Origin: CAG-103 sp963627135
GTDB lineage: Bacteria > Bacillota > Clostridia > Oscillospirales > Oscillospiraceae
DNA length: 64,000 nucleotides
Assembly: GCA_963627135.1 (NCBI GenBank)
Contig: CAVFZY010000035.1
Location: 94,210-158,209, forward strand
Reading direction: 5' to 3'
Shown here: positions 34,375 to 42,122 of the stretch, one piece after another
Numbering within the stretch: the first letter of the stretch is position 1
Layout: every line of letters begins with the position of its first letter
Translations under genes and position numbers: made by a program
The notes under the pieces: generated by a model
What the model saw: the letters and a program-made list of their open reading frames with translations, nothing else
Databases searched by the model: none
Told to the model about the DNA's origin: nothing

Positions 34375-36144
34375 TCAGTCGAACTTCGGCTGCTCGAGAT
34401 AGTCGGTGTACTCGCGCAGGAACTTCTTCTCCTCCGGCTTGAGGTCCAGGCCGATCGTGCCGCCCGGGTTCATGTTGTAGTCGGGATCAAAGTAGTCCTT
34501 GAGCACGCGGAACACGCCGTACTCCTTCTCGCCGATGTAGCCCTCGAGCCAGGGCGCGAACATCTTGCCGATGCCGTGGTGGTGGCTCACGGCCGCGCCG
34601 GAGCGCTGGATCGCGTCGAGGATCGTGGTGTGGTAGGCCTTGAAGGCATCCTCATCCTGCATGCGGGTGAGGAAGATGAAATACAGGTTCGCGCCCTGCG
34701 GATAGCAGTGCGACATGTGCGTCGTGACGACGGTATTCGGCAGCGCGTGGCAGATCTTGCGCACGTCGGCGTGCACCTGCTCCATGTTCGACCAGTTGAC
34801 CGTGCACTCGAGCGTGTCGGTCGTGATGCCGAAGTCCATGAGCGTGTCGCGCAGGTACGGGTCGTTGAAGCGGCCCTTTTCCCAGCTGCGGGTGACGTAG
34901 CCGGTCAGCGGCATGCCGCCGTGACGGATCGCGATCTTGGCGATGTTGCGCGCGACGTTGCGGCTGTAGCCCTTCTCGCCGTCGGTAAAGCCGAGGAAGA
35001 GGCAGCGCTCCATGTCCTTGTAGCCGAACTTGTCGAGCAGCGGCTGCAGCGGTGTCTCGTCGACGTTGTAGAGCTTGAGCATGAGGTTGGTCTCCTCCGG
35101 GTCGGACAGGCGGAACACGGACGAGTAGCCGCACTCGCACTGCATCATCTCGCGGGCGGCCTTCATGGCGGCGTCCCACGTCTTGAAGATGTAGGAAAAG
35201 CGCTTGCGGTTTTGCGGCATCCAGCGGAAGATGCGCAGCGTGACCTCGGTCAGCACGCCGAACGTGCCCTCGGAGCCCATCATGATCTGGTTCAGGTTCG
35301 GGCCGGTTGCCTCGCGGGAGTAGTGGCTGGTCTGAATGGTGCCGATGGGCGTGGCGTACTTCTGGCTGAGGACGATGTCGGCAATGGTGCCGTAATACGT
35401 GCTGTTCTGGCCCGCGCCGCGCGTGACCGTCCAGCCGCCGACGCTCGAATACTCGAACGACTGCGGGAAGTGGCCGCAGGTGTACTGCCGCCTGGCGCCG
35501 AAGAGCTCCGGCGCGCTCTGGAGCGTCTTTTCCAGATCGGGGCCGGACATGCCGGCCTGCACGGTGATGGTCTGGTCGATCTCGTTGAAGCTGATGACCT
35601 TGTTGAAGTTGCGGCGCATATCCAGCGAGATGCCGCCCTTGACCGGCTCGACGCCGCGGGTGACGCTGCTGCCGCCGCCGTAGACATACAGCGGGATGTG
35701 GTGCTCGGTGGAGTAGGCCACGATCTGCTCGACCTGCCCGGTCGTCTCGGGGTAGAGCACGACGTCCGGCACGCTGTCGATGCGCTTGTGGCGCAGACGC
35801 AGCAGGTCATAGGCCGTGAAGCCGTAGGCCACGCTCAGACGGTCATAGTCCGTGGTGGAGACGTTGCGCGCGCCGACGATCTTTTTGAGCGCCTCGATGT
35901 GCTCCGGCGCGAGCTGCACCGGGTGGTCGGAGAGATCCACGGGGTCAAAGCCGATGTCGTCGGAATACGCCTTGAAGTCGTCGTCCGTCATTTGGAACGT
36001 CTCTTTCATGAGCGTGTACAGCGACTCTTTCGGGTATTTGAAGAAGTTCGGGTCGCCCCAGCGGAAAATGGAGCGGTAGCTGTCCGCCGGCGCGGGGGTG
36101 AGCACCCACTTCGGCTCGAATCCTTTGTACGGTTTGCTGCTCAT
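34375..36144 (-). CDS. FAD-linked oxidase-fold protein of the alkyl-DHAP synthase (AGPS) type
   Basis: 589 residues. The PCMH-type FAD domain (about 115-310) has YVYGGGSSVTRG and GGWTVTRGAGQNSTYYG followed by MGSEGTFGVLTEVTL. The C-terminal half ends with SHHHGIGKMFAPWL (HHH at about 521-523), the histidine motif of alkyldihydroxyacetonephosphate synthases. AGPS swaps the acyl chain of acyl-DHAP for an alkyl chain, starting ether-lipid synthesis. It is last of five coupled genes with glycerol-phosphate-type oxidoreductases and a sugar/glycerol kinase, consistent with a C3-phosphate substrate. It could instead be a 2-hydroxyacid or glycolate-type dehydrogenase. Start overlaps the kinase stop as ATGA. 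Confidence 0.75.
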   Translation of the reverse strand: MSSKPYKGFEPKWVLTPAPADSYRSIFRWGDPNFFKYPKESLYTLMKETFQMTDDDFKAYSDDIGFDPVDLSDHPVQLAPEHIEALKKIVGARNVSTTDYDRLSVAYGFTAYDLLRLRHKRIDSVPDVVLYPETTGQVEQIVAYSTEHHIPLYVYGGGSSVTRGVEPVKGGISLDMRRNFNKVISFNEIDQTITVQAGMSGPDLEKTLQSAPELFGARRQYTCGHFPQSFEYSSVGGWTVTRGAGQNSTYYGTIADIVLSQKYATPIGTIQTSHYSREATGPNLNQIMMGSEGTFGVLTEVTLRIFRWMPQNRKRFSYIFKTWDAAMKAAREMMQCECGYSSVFRLSDPEETNLMLKLYNVDETPLQPLLDKFGYKDMERCLFLGFTDGEKGYSRNVARNIAKIAIRHGGMPLTGYVTRSWEKGRFNDPYLRDTLMDFGITTDTLECTVNWSNMEQVHADVRKICHALPNTVVTTHMSHCYPQGANLYFIFLTRMQDEDAFKAYHTTILDAIQRSGAAVSHHHGIGKMFAPWLEGYIGEKEYGVFRVLKDYFDPDYNMNPGGTIGLDLKPEEKKFLREYTDYLEQPKFD

Positions 36145-37697
36145 TGTGCAATCCTCCTCTTGACTTGGATCAGTTTCTGATAGATCGGGTGCAGGCGCGG
36201 GTAGATCTTGCGGTAGGCCTGCTCGTAAATGTCGTTATAAACCTCGTGGTTGTGCGCGTTGGGCTGGAACGTATCCCGGATGTGGACCATGCTTTTGGCC
36301 GCCTCGTCAAAATCGGCGAACACGCCCCTGGCCACGAACGCGACCATGGACGAGCCGATGGAGCACGCTTCGTGTGTCTGCGAGCGCACGACCGGCAGGC
36401 CGAACACATCTGCCGCGATCCGGCAGACCACGTCGCTCTTGGCGCCGCCGCCGCCGATGCGGATCTCGTGAATGGTCAGGCCCGAGCGGTCCTCCATGAT
36501 GCGCAGCGCCATGTACAGCTCCAGGCACAGGCCCTCGATGATGGCGCGGTAGAAGTGGTAGCGCGTGTGGTAGTCTGAAAAGCCGATGACCGCGCCGAGC
36601 GAGTCCGGGTGCAGGATGCCGGCCGTCCAGTACGGCTGCAGGAGCAGGCCGTCGCTGCCGGCGGGCAGGTCGCGGATGCGCTCATCGAGCAGGGCCTCGG
36701 GCGCCATGCCCTTTTCTTTGGCCTCGATGGCGTCGGCCGTTCCGAATTCTTTCACAAACCACGACAGCAGCCACAGGCCGCGGTAGATCTCGATCTCGGG
36801 ATTGTAGTGGTCGTTGAGCACACCTGGGTAGGCGGGCAGAAACTGCTGCGGCTCGACGTACTCGGTCGTGCTGAACTGAATGGTGGCCGTCGTGCCCAGC
36901 GAGATCGACGCCTTGTCGGCGTCGACGACGGCGAGGCCGAGCGTCTCGCAGCCCTTGTCCGAGCCGGTCGCGATCAGCGGCAGGCCGGCGGGGATGCCGG
37001 TCAGGGCGCAGACCTCGTCCGTGACCGTGCCGATGACCGTGCCGGAGGGCACGAGGTCGCACAGCTTTTCGTTCGGCACGTCGCAGAAGCAGCGCGTGAG
37101 GCTGCCGGGCTTCATCCAGCGGCGGTTTTTGTAGTCGAACGGGATGTGGCCGATCTGGTTCGCGGCCGAGTCGATGAGGTTGCCCGTGAGCTTGTAGTTC
37201 AGGTACGTGGGCAGCATGACGTATTTGGCGGTCCTGGCCCAGATCCCCGGCTCATGGCGCATGATCCAGTTGCCGACGGAGGCGGCGTAGACCACCTTCG
37301 CCGTCGGCTCCATGCCGGCGACCTTGAAGAGCATCCTGTTTTTCGCGGGCATGGCGCCGTTCGGGTCGACGGTGCGCTTGTCCAGCCAGAGAATGATGTC
37401 GCGCAGGGGCTCGTTGTTCGCGTCCAGACACACGACCGTGTCGCGGATGACGGTGATCGTCATGGCGATCACGTCCGGCAGCAGGGCGTTGCTGCGCGCG
37501 CACAGCTCGCGGCAGCATTCGCACAGGCGGTCGAAGTAGAAGTTCGGCTTCTGCTCGGCCCAGCCGGGCTCCTTCGAGAAGTAGGGCTCGGCATACTTGC
37601 TCTGCACGACGTCCACGATCCGGCCGTCCGGGTCCACGAGCAGGGCGCGTGCGCTCTGTGTGCCGATGTCGCAGGTCAGCACCAGCGGTTTGCTCAA
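36141..37697 (-). CDS. FGGY-family carbohydrate/glycerol kinase
   Basis: 518 residues. The N-terminal phosphate loop is LTCDIGTQSARALLVD. The C-terminal ATPase segments are TGSDKGCETLGLAVVDADKASISLGTT (one region, two motifs) and RIGGGGAKSDVVCRIAADVFGLPV. The family phosphorylates glycerol, xylulose, dihydroxyacetone and related polyols. The sequence is not clearly GlpK. Neighbours (GlpA-like and GlpB-like oxidoreductases, AGPS-like protein) point to glycerol, dihydroxyacetone or an alkylglycerol, by inference. It begins 53 bp after DUF1667 and shares ATGA with the AGPS-like gene. Confidence 0.88.
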   Translation of the reverse strand: MSKPLVLTCDIGTQSARALLVDPDGRIVDVVQSKYAEPYFSKEPGWAEQKPNFYFDRLCECCRELCARSNALLPDVIAMTITVIRDTVVCLDANNEPLRDIILWLDKRTVDPNGAMPAKNRMLFKVAGMEPTAKVVYAASVGNWIMRHEPGIWARTAKYVMLPTYLNYKLTGNLIDSAANQIGHIPFDYKNRRWMKPGSLTRCFCDVPNEKLCDLVPSGTVIGTVTDEVCALTGIPAGLPLIATGSDKGCETLGLAVVDADKASISLGTTATIQFSTTEYVEPQQFLPAYPGVLNDHYNPEIEIYRGLWLLSWFVKEFGTADAIEAKEKGMAPEALLDERIRDLPAGSDGLLLQPYWTAGILHPDSLGAVIGFSDYHTRYHFYRAIIEGLCLELYMALRIMEDRSGLTIHEIRIGGGGAKSDVVCRIAADVFGLPVVRSQTHEACSIGSSMVAFVARGVFADFDEAAKSMVHIRDTFQPNAHNHEVYNDIYEQAYRKIYPRLHPIYQKLIQVKRRIAQ

Positions 37698-37750
37698 GAT
37701 GATTCCCTCCTAAGTTTTATTTTTGCTCTCTATATAAAATGTTCATTTGT

Positions 37751-38116
37751 TCATTCGGGTCTGTGCTTGAGGAGACTGCTCGTGGCGATGACGTCCACGC
37801 CGAGGCCGAGCACGTCGGGGATCACGACATCGCCGCGGCCGATGCGCTCGGATACGGTGACGGTTCGGAGCGTGTCCATGACATCGAAGATGCGGTCCTT
37901 CGGAATGTCGGCCGACACGCGCACCGGCAGCACCGGCGCGTCCGGGAAGGCGGTGCGCACGGTCGAGCAGATGGTGCGTTTGGGCGCGGTCATCTCCGAA
38001 ATGGCAAACTCCCGGCCGCGGGGGCAGGTGTTGCCGGTGACGGACCAGCCGCCGCCGTCGCGTTCGATTTTCAAGGTGCAGCCGCGCGGGCAGCCGATGC
38101 AGGTGAGTTCTTTCAT
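37751..38116 (-). CDS. DUF1667 protein
   Basis: 121 residues. It starts MKELTCIGCPRGCTLKI with CxxCxxxC and has another cysteine in GNTCPRGREFA, so four cysteines could hold an iron-sulphur cluster or zinc. The rest (VLPVRVSADIPKDRIFDVM) is the conserved DUF1667 body. The family almost always sits with GlpA- and GlpB-like flavoproteins, as here, and probably forms the small redox subunit of a three-part glycerol-3-phosphate-type dehydrogenase. Its start shares ATGA with the upstream gene. Confidence 0.88.
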   Translation of the reverse strand: MKELTCIGCPRGCTLKIERDGGGWSVTGNTCPRGREFAISEMTAPKRTICSTVRTAFPDAPVLPVRVSADIPKDRIFDVMDTLRTVTVSERIGRGDVVIPDVLGLGVDVIATSSLLKHRPE

Positions 38117-39366
38117 GCCTCTGCCACCTCGATCGTAAAGTGGACATCACGCGCGTGGGCGATGCCGAGCCTGTCAAAGTCCAGCGTGAGCTGCTGCATC
38201 TCGGGCGGGCGCAGGAAGGGGTAGCGCCGCGACCAGACTTCCTTCCCGTCGATGGTCAGCACCACGCGGCAGGGGCCGAGCACCGCCGCACTGCGAAAAT
38301 ACAGCGTGACGCCGCCGTTATCCTCTGTGCGGTCGAGCCGCTGGGGGACAAGATAGCCGAAATCGTCCGAGATCGTGAGCGCGACCTCGTCGCGCGTGTG
38401 CGCGGCAAAGTGCGCCGCGCTCCGGCCTGCGAGCTCGCCGGAAGCGGACACGTAGTCCACGAGGTCGTTGACGTGCAGCGCGTTGCCGCACGAGAAGATG
38501 CCGGGCACCTCCGTCATGAGCTGCCCGTCGCACACGGGGCCGCGGGTGTGCCCGTCGAGCGGGACGCCGAGCGACTCCGCCAGCTCGTTTTCCGGAATAA
38601 GGCCGACGGACACGATCAGCGCGTCGCAGTCGATGCGCTGCTCCGTGCCGGGGATGGGGCGCATATGCTCGTCGACCTCGGCGACCTCCACGCCCGTGAG
38701 CCGGTCGGCGCCGAACACGCGCGTGACCGTGTGGCTCAGGTGCAGCGGAATGCTGTAGTCATGCAGGCACTGATGGATGTTGCGCGTCAGGCCGGAGGGG
38801 GTGGGCTTGGCCTCGTACACGCCGAGGACCTCCGCGCCCTCGAGCGTCAGGCGGCGGGCCATGATGAGCCCGATGTCGCCGCTGCCGAGGATGACGCAGC
38901 GCCGGGTCGGCAGCTCGCCGAGCAGGTTCGTAAAGTGCTGCGCGGTGCCGGCCGTGAACACGCCCGCCGGGCGCGTGCCGTGGATGAAGACCTGCTTTGC
39001 CGTGCGCTCGCGGCAGCCGGTGGCCAGCACGAGCGTGCGGGTGTCATAGCGCGCGACGCCGTCGCGGCTGACGGTGATGACCGCGAAGCCGGCGGGCGTT
39101 TTCTCCACGCGCGTGACGAAGGTCTGCGTGTGCGCCTCGATGCCCAGCTCCTCGAGCCGGTCGATGAAGCGCTCGACATATTCGGGCCCGGCCAGCCGCT
39201 CGCCGAAGCGGGCGAGGCCGAAGCCGTCGTGAATGCACTGCTTGAGCATGCCGCCCAGGCGCGCCTCGCGCTCGATGAGCAGCACGTGCGCACCGTTTTC
39301 GTGCGCGGAGATGGCGGCCGCGAGCCCGCCGGGGCCGCCGCCGATGACGATGACGTCGTACATCAT
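38113..39366 (-). CDS. FAD-dependent pyridine-nucleotide oxidoreductase (GlpB-like partner)
   Basis: 417 residues from the ATG at 39366, which has GGGGAGGTG ahead and overlaps the previous stop. The FAD motif is VIVIGGGPGGLAAAISAHENG. A second dinucleotide site is in CVILGSGDIGLIMARRL, and the C-terminal FAD contact is PGIFSCGNALHVNDLVDYV. No redox-active CxxC typical of thioredoxin reductase is seen; CREC-type motif is ATGCRERTA. With the preceding GlpA-like gene and DUF1667 it matches the three-subunit anaerobic glycerol-3-phosphate dehydrogenase-like complexes of Clostridia. It is probably cytoplasmic or membrane-associated through partners. Confidence 0.87.
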   Translation of the reverse strand: MMYDVIVIGGGPGGLAAAISAHENGAHVLLIEREARLGGMLKQCIHDGFGLARFGERLAGPEYVERFIDRLEELGIEAHTQTFVTRVEKTPAGFAVITVSRDGVARYDTRTLVLATGCRERTAKQVFIHGTRPAGVFTAGTAQHFTNLLGELPTRRCVILGSGDIGLIMARRLTLEGAEVLGVYEAKPTPSGLTRNIHQCLHDYSIPLHLSHTVTRVFGADRLTGVEVAEVDEHMRPIPGTEQRIDCDALIVSVGLIPENELAESLGVPLDGHTRGPVCDGQLMTEVPGIFSCGNALHVNDLVDYVSASGELAGRSAAHFAAHTRDEVALTISDDFGYLVPQRLDRTEDNGGVTLYFRSAAVLGPCRVVLTIDGKEVWSRRYPFLRPPEMQQLTLDFDRLGIAHARDVHFTIEVAEA

Positions 39367-41087
39367 GCCTGCACCTCCCCGGATTTCGTCGGGCCGAACG
39401 TGATGGGCGCGTCGGCCGAGGACTTGCGCACCGCGCTGAGCGGCACGCCGAGATACTCCGCGATGATGCGCACCACCTGCGGCGAGCAGAACCCGCCCTG
39501 GCAGCGGCCCATACCGGGCCGCACGCGCTTTTTCACGCCGTCGACCGTCGGCACGCACACGTTCGAGCGCAGCGCGTCGAGGATCTCGCCGCGGCTGATC
39601 TCCTCGCAGCGGCAGACGATCACGCCGTAGTCGGGGTTTTTCGCGATGTATTTTGCGCGCGTGGCGTCGTCCATCTCCCGCAGGACGGGGATGCCCGGGC
39701 GATGGGGGTCAAAGTCCGGATTGATGGCCACGGGGCGCTCACGCGCGAGGATGCGCACGGCCATGTCCGCCACGTCGACCGCGACGGCGGGCGCCGTCGT
39801 CAGGCCGGGGGACTGGATGCCCGCGACGTGGATGAGGTTGTGTGTGCGGCGGCCGCGCTCGATGATGAAGTCCTCCTCGAACGTGGGTGCGCGCACGCCT
39901 GTGAAATAGGTGATGATGTCGCGCTCGGTCAGCGCGGGCATCGTAATCTTCTGTTTTTCGAACACGTGCGAGATGCTCTCGGGGTACGTCGCCGTGTTCT
40001 CTTTTTCATACGTCTCCACCGCGTCGGGCCCGATGAGCAGGTTGTCGTGCACGGTGTGCAGGATGCCGCCGCCCTTCGAGTGCGTTTTGGACACCATGTC
40101 GCTGCCCTTCACGGACGCGATCGAGTGCATGAAGGCGCCGGCCTTGCGGTCGAGGATGCTGTTCGTGCCGCGGCGGGGGTGGATGGAGAAAAACCGGTCA
40201 TCCGCCATGCGCGCCACGTCCTCGGCGAACACGCCGGCCGCGTTGATGACAAGCGTGGGGTGCAGCGTGCCGCGGTTGGTGTGCACGGCGGTGATCTTTC
40301 CGTCCGCGACGTCCATGCCCAGCACGGCGGTGTTGAGCGCGATGCGCGCGCCGTTGCGCACGGCGTTTTCCGCGTAGGCGATCGTCAGCCCGTAGGGGCA
40401 GACGCAGCCGGAGTCCGGATTCGAGATGGCAAAGCGGGTCTTCGGATTGAAATTCGGCTCGCGGCGCAGCAGCTCCTTACCGGAGATGAGCTCGGTGTCG
40501 GCGATGCCGTCGTGATATTTGCGCCACATGCAGTAGCACCACACGGCCGGGCGCAGCCAGCCGTGCTGGAAGCAGACATACTGTCCCACGCGGTGAAACG
40601 GCACGTCGAGCTCCTTGCAGACCTGATCGTACATGGCGTTGCCGCGGCGGATATATTTGTGCTTGACGCTGCCGCGCCCGAGGTCGATGCCCGGGTGCAC
40701 CTCGCCGTCGTTGCGCCCCGAGGCACCGAGCGCGAGGTCGCACGCCTTATCGACCACGAGGATGTCGAGCTTCTGGCGCGCGAGCTCGCGCGCGATCGAC
40801 ACGCCCGAGATGCCGCCGCCGATGATGAGCACGTCGGGCGTCTGCCCGTCGAGCGCATCGTCATGCAGCGCGGGTACGCGCATGGGCGCGTCCTTGCCGC
40901 CGGTGAACGTGATGTCGTTGACGACATGGCACGTGGAGTATTTCGTTGCGGCCAGCTGGCCGGCGCGCACCACGTCGTCCCAGCGGTCCAGTTCGCCGCG
41001 CAGGACGATGCAGCCATCCTCCAGCGCCGCCGTGACGCGGCCGCCGAAGGCGCGGCGCAGTTTTCGGTTCCTTGCGGAGATCTTCAT
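39363..41087 (-). CDS. Glycerol-3-phosphate dehydrogenase-like FAD oxidoreductase with BFD [2Fe-2S] domain
   Basis: 574 residues from the ATG at 41087; a TTG three codons upstream sits too close to the GGGAGG site. Residues 1-70 are an N-terminal extension of a small alpha/beta type (IVLRGELDRWDDVVRAGQLA). Then comes the DAO-type FAD domain (DVLIIGGGISGVSIARELAR, ALGASGRNDGEVHPG). Near the C-terminus a BFD-like Fe-S domain has CRCEEIS and GMGRCQGGFC. This is the GlpA-type plan. It would oxidise glycerol-3-phosphate or a relative to the dihydroxyacetone form. It is the first gene of a five-gene operon and faces the TetR gene across a shared control region. Confidence 0.87.
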   Translation of the reverse strand: MKISARNRKLRRAFGGRVTAALEDGCIVLRGELDRWDDVVRAGQLAATKYSTCHVVNDITFTGGKDAPMRVPALHDDALDGQTPDVLIIGGGISGVSIARELARQKLDILVVDKACDLALGASGRNDGEVHPGIDLGRGSVKHKYIRRGNAMYDQVCKELDVPFHRVGQYVCFQHGWLRPAVWCYCMWRKYHDGIADTELISGKELLRREPNFNPKTRFAISNPDSGCVCPYGLTIAYAENAVRNGARIALNTAVLGMDVADGKITAVHTNRGTLHPTLVINAAGVFAEDVARMADDRFFSIHPRRGTNSILDRKAGAFMHSIASVKGSDMVSKTHSKGGGILHTVHDNLLIGPDAVETYEKENTATYPESISHVFEKQKITMPALTERDIITYFTGVRAPTFEEDFIIERGRRTHNLIHVAGIQSPGLTTAPAVAVDVADMAVRILARERPVAINPDFDPHRPGIPVLREMDDATRAKYIAKNPDYGVIVCRCEEISRGEILDALRSNVCVPTVDGVKKRVRPGMGRCQGGFCSPQVVRIIAEYLGVPLSAVRKSSADAPITFGPTKSGEVQA

Positions 41088-41111
41088 GAAAGACAAGCCT
41101 CCCGGAAGATG

Positions 41112-41131
41112 AGTCGGCCAAACGGCCGACT
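41112..41131. promoter_or_regulatory. Perfect palindrome in the leader of the GlpA-like operon
   Basis: AGTCGGCC and GGCCGACT arms with a 4-bp centre (AAAC). It lies just downstream of the minus-strand promoter. It may be a repressor operator or an RNA hairpin. Confidence 0.5.
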
Positions 41132-41141
41132 GAATACCTCA

Positions 41142-41170
41142 AATATACCCTTTTTCGACCGGGAAGTCAA
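41142..41170 (-). promoter_or_regulatory. Promoter of the GlpA-like operon
   Basis: On the minus strand TTGACT (41170-41165), 17 bp, TATATT (41147-41142). Confidence 0.75.
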
Positions 41171-41189
41171 GAATTCGACCCGGGTCAAA
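41154..41189. promoter_or_regulatory. Two adjacent operator-like sites
   Basis: TTCGACC-GGG-AAGTCAA (41154-41170) and TTCGACCCGGGTCAAA (41174-41189) repeat the same pattern. The second has a perfect GACCCGGGTC core. The first covers the spacer and -35 of the minus-strand promoter. They are likely binding sites for the adjacent TetR protein. Confidence 0.5.
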
Positions 41190-41213
41190 TCTGCTGAAAT
41201 TTCCCTGCCAGAC

Positions 41214-41242
41214 TGGACAAATCGCCCAAAATCGCGTACAAT
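41214..41242 (+). promoter_or_regulatory. Promoter of the TetR gene
   Basis: TGGACA at 41214-41219, 17 bp, TACAAT at 41237-41242. Confidence 0.65.
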
Positions 41243-41284
41243 AAGACACGATTTATCTCATATGATCAGAAATGAGGAAAGCAA

Positions 41285-41860
41285 ATGGCCGCTCCGCGCA
41301 ACGACAATGTCAAGGAGAAGATCCTTGACGCCGCGACCGGCCTGTTGGACACGCAGATGTTTGCCGACATCTCGCTGGCCGAGATCGCCTCGGCGGCCGG
41401 CGTGTCCAAGGGGACGCTCTATTACTATTATAAAAATAAAACGGATATCCTTTTTGACCTCACCAACCGCTATCTCGACCGCCAGTGGGACGAGCTGATT
41501 GCCTGGACGGGCAACAAGGACAAGGACACGTCCGTGCACCGGCTGGTGAAGTACGTCGTCGAGCGCAACACTGCCTCCGCCGGCATGCGCCTGCATCTGA
41601 TCCACGCCGCCATGCTCGGCGACGAGGCGCTGCGCGCCAAGCTCATCGACCGCTACGCCGCCTTCGAGCGGCTCATCGCCGAGAAGATCGCCGAGCGCAC
41701 CGACGCCGTCTCCGCCGACTATCTCACGCAGCTGATCCTGCTCGCGTCCGACGGCATGATCGTGCAGGAGGCGCTGCGCAACGACAATTTTGACGCCGCT
41801 GCCTTCGTGCGCCAGAGCGAGGCGTATCTGCGCGTCCTGCGCCCCGCCGACCGGATCTGA
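41285..41860 (+). CDS. TetR/AcrR family transcriptional regulator
   Basis: 191 residues. The N-terminal TetR helix-turn-helix is KEKILDAATGLL..., with recognition helix SKGTLYYYYKNKTDILFDL. The C-terminal ligand domain is not assignable to a ligand. A GAGGAAAG site precedes the ATG. It sits between the divergent GlpA-like operon and the 2-hydroxyacyl-CoA dehydratase operon, and palindromes in its upstream region suggest that it represses itself and the divergent operon. An acyl-CoA or lipid-like effector would fit the neighbours but is inference. Confidence 0.9.
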   Translation: MAAPRNDNVKEKILDAATGLLDTQMFADISLAEIASAAGVSKGTLYYYYKNKTDILFDLTNRYLDRQWDELIAWTGNKDKDTSVHRLVKYVVERNTASAGMRLHLIHAAMLGDEALRAKLIDRYAAFERLIAEKIAERTDAVSADYLTQLILLASDGMIVQEALRNDNFDAAAFVRQSEAYLRVLRPADRI

Positions 41861-41933
41861 GCGCCATTTTTCAACAAATGTGTCGAAAGTCACCCTCTTG
41901 TCCGGATTTGTGAAAGAATTAGCGTGTAACCGG

Positions 41934-41962
41934 TTGACACCGCACGGAACACGTGATATTTT
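41934..41962 (+). promoter_or_regulatory. Promoter of the 2-hydroxyacyl-CoA dehydratase operon
   Basis: TTGACA at 41934-41939, 17 bp, TATTTT at 41957-41962. Confidence 0.7.
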
Positions 41963-41971
41963 GAAAAGGAC

Positions 41972-42030
41972 CAGGTGGTAGAGCAAGCGCCTGCTCGTTC
42001 CGCCACGGTGCCGGGGGAGCACCGAACCTG
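41972..42030 (+). promoter_or_regulatory. Structured leader RNA, candidate riboswitch aptamer
   Basis: CAGGT (41972-41976) pairs with ACCTG (42026-42030), closing a multi-branch fold. Inside are GAGCA/TGCTC (41981-41985 with 41992-41996) and GGTGC/GCACC (42007-42011 with 42019-42023, loop CGGGGGA). An alternative GTGG/CCAC pairing overlaps the first stem. It is followed 16 bp later by an intrinsic terminator and then the operon. It matches no riboswitch class I recognise. Confidence 0.5.
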
Positions 42031-42045
42031 TTTTTCCGTATGTCG

Positions 42046-42082
42046 AAGGCGCCGGAATGCACCCGCATCCCGACGCCTTTTT
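42046..42082 (+). terminator. Leader terminator (attenuator) before the dehydratase operon
   Basis: AAGGCG..CGG.ATGC pairs with GCAT.CCG..CGCCTT and runs into TTTTT, all 40 bp ahead of the first start codon. Its place between promoter and gene implies controlled read-through. Confidence 0.7.
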
Positions 42083-42122
42083 ACATAGCTGCAATGGGAA
42101 TTATTTTGAAAGAAGGGACAAT

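Noticed and set aside
41880..41886. Spo0A box (TGTCGAA) upstream of the dehydratase promoter.
   Set aside because: A single 7-base match occurs by chance often and no second box is nearby.
41969..42031. tRNA-like reading of the dehydratase leader (GGTGGTAGAGCA resembles a D-arm).
   Set aside because: No acceptor stem, no T-arm GTTCGA sequence and no anticodon arm can be formed; the GAGCA instead pairs with TGCTC in a short hairpin.
41969..42090. T-box leader for the dehydratase operon.
   Set aside because: The AGGGTGGNACCGCG antiterminator sequence and a specifier stem are missing.
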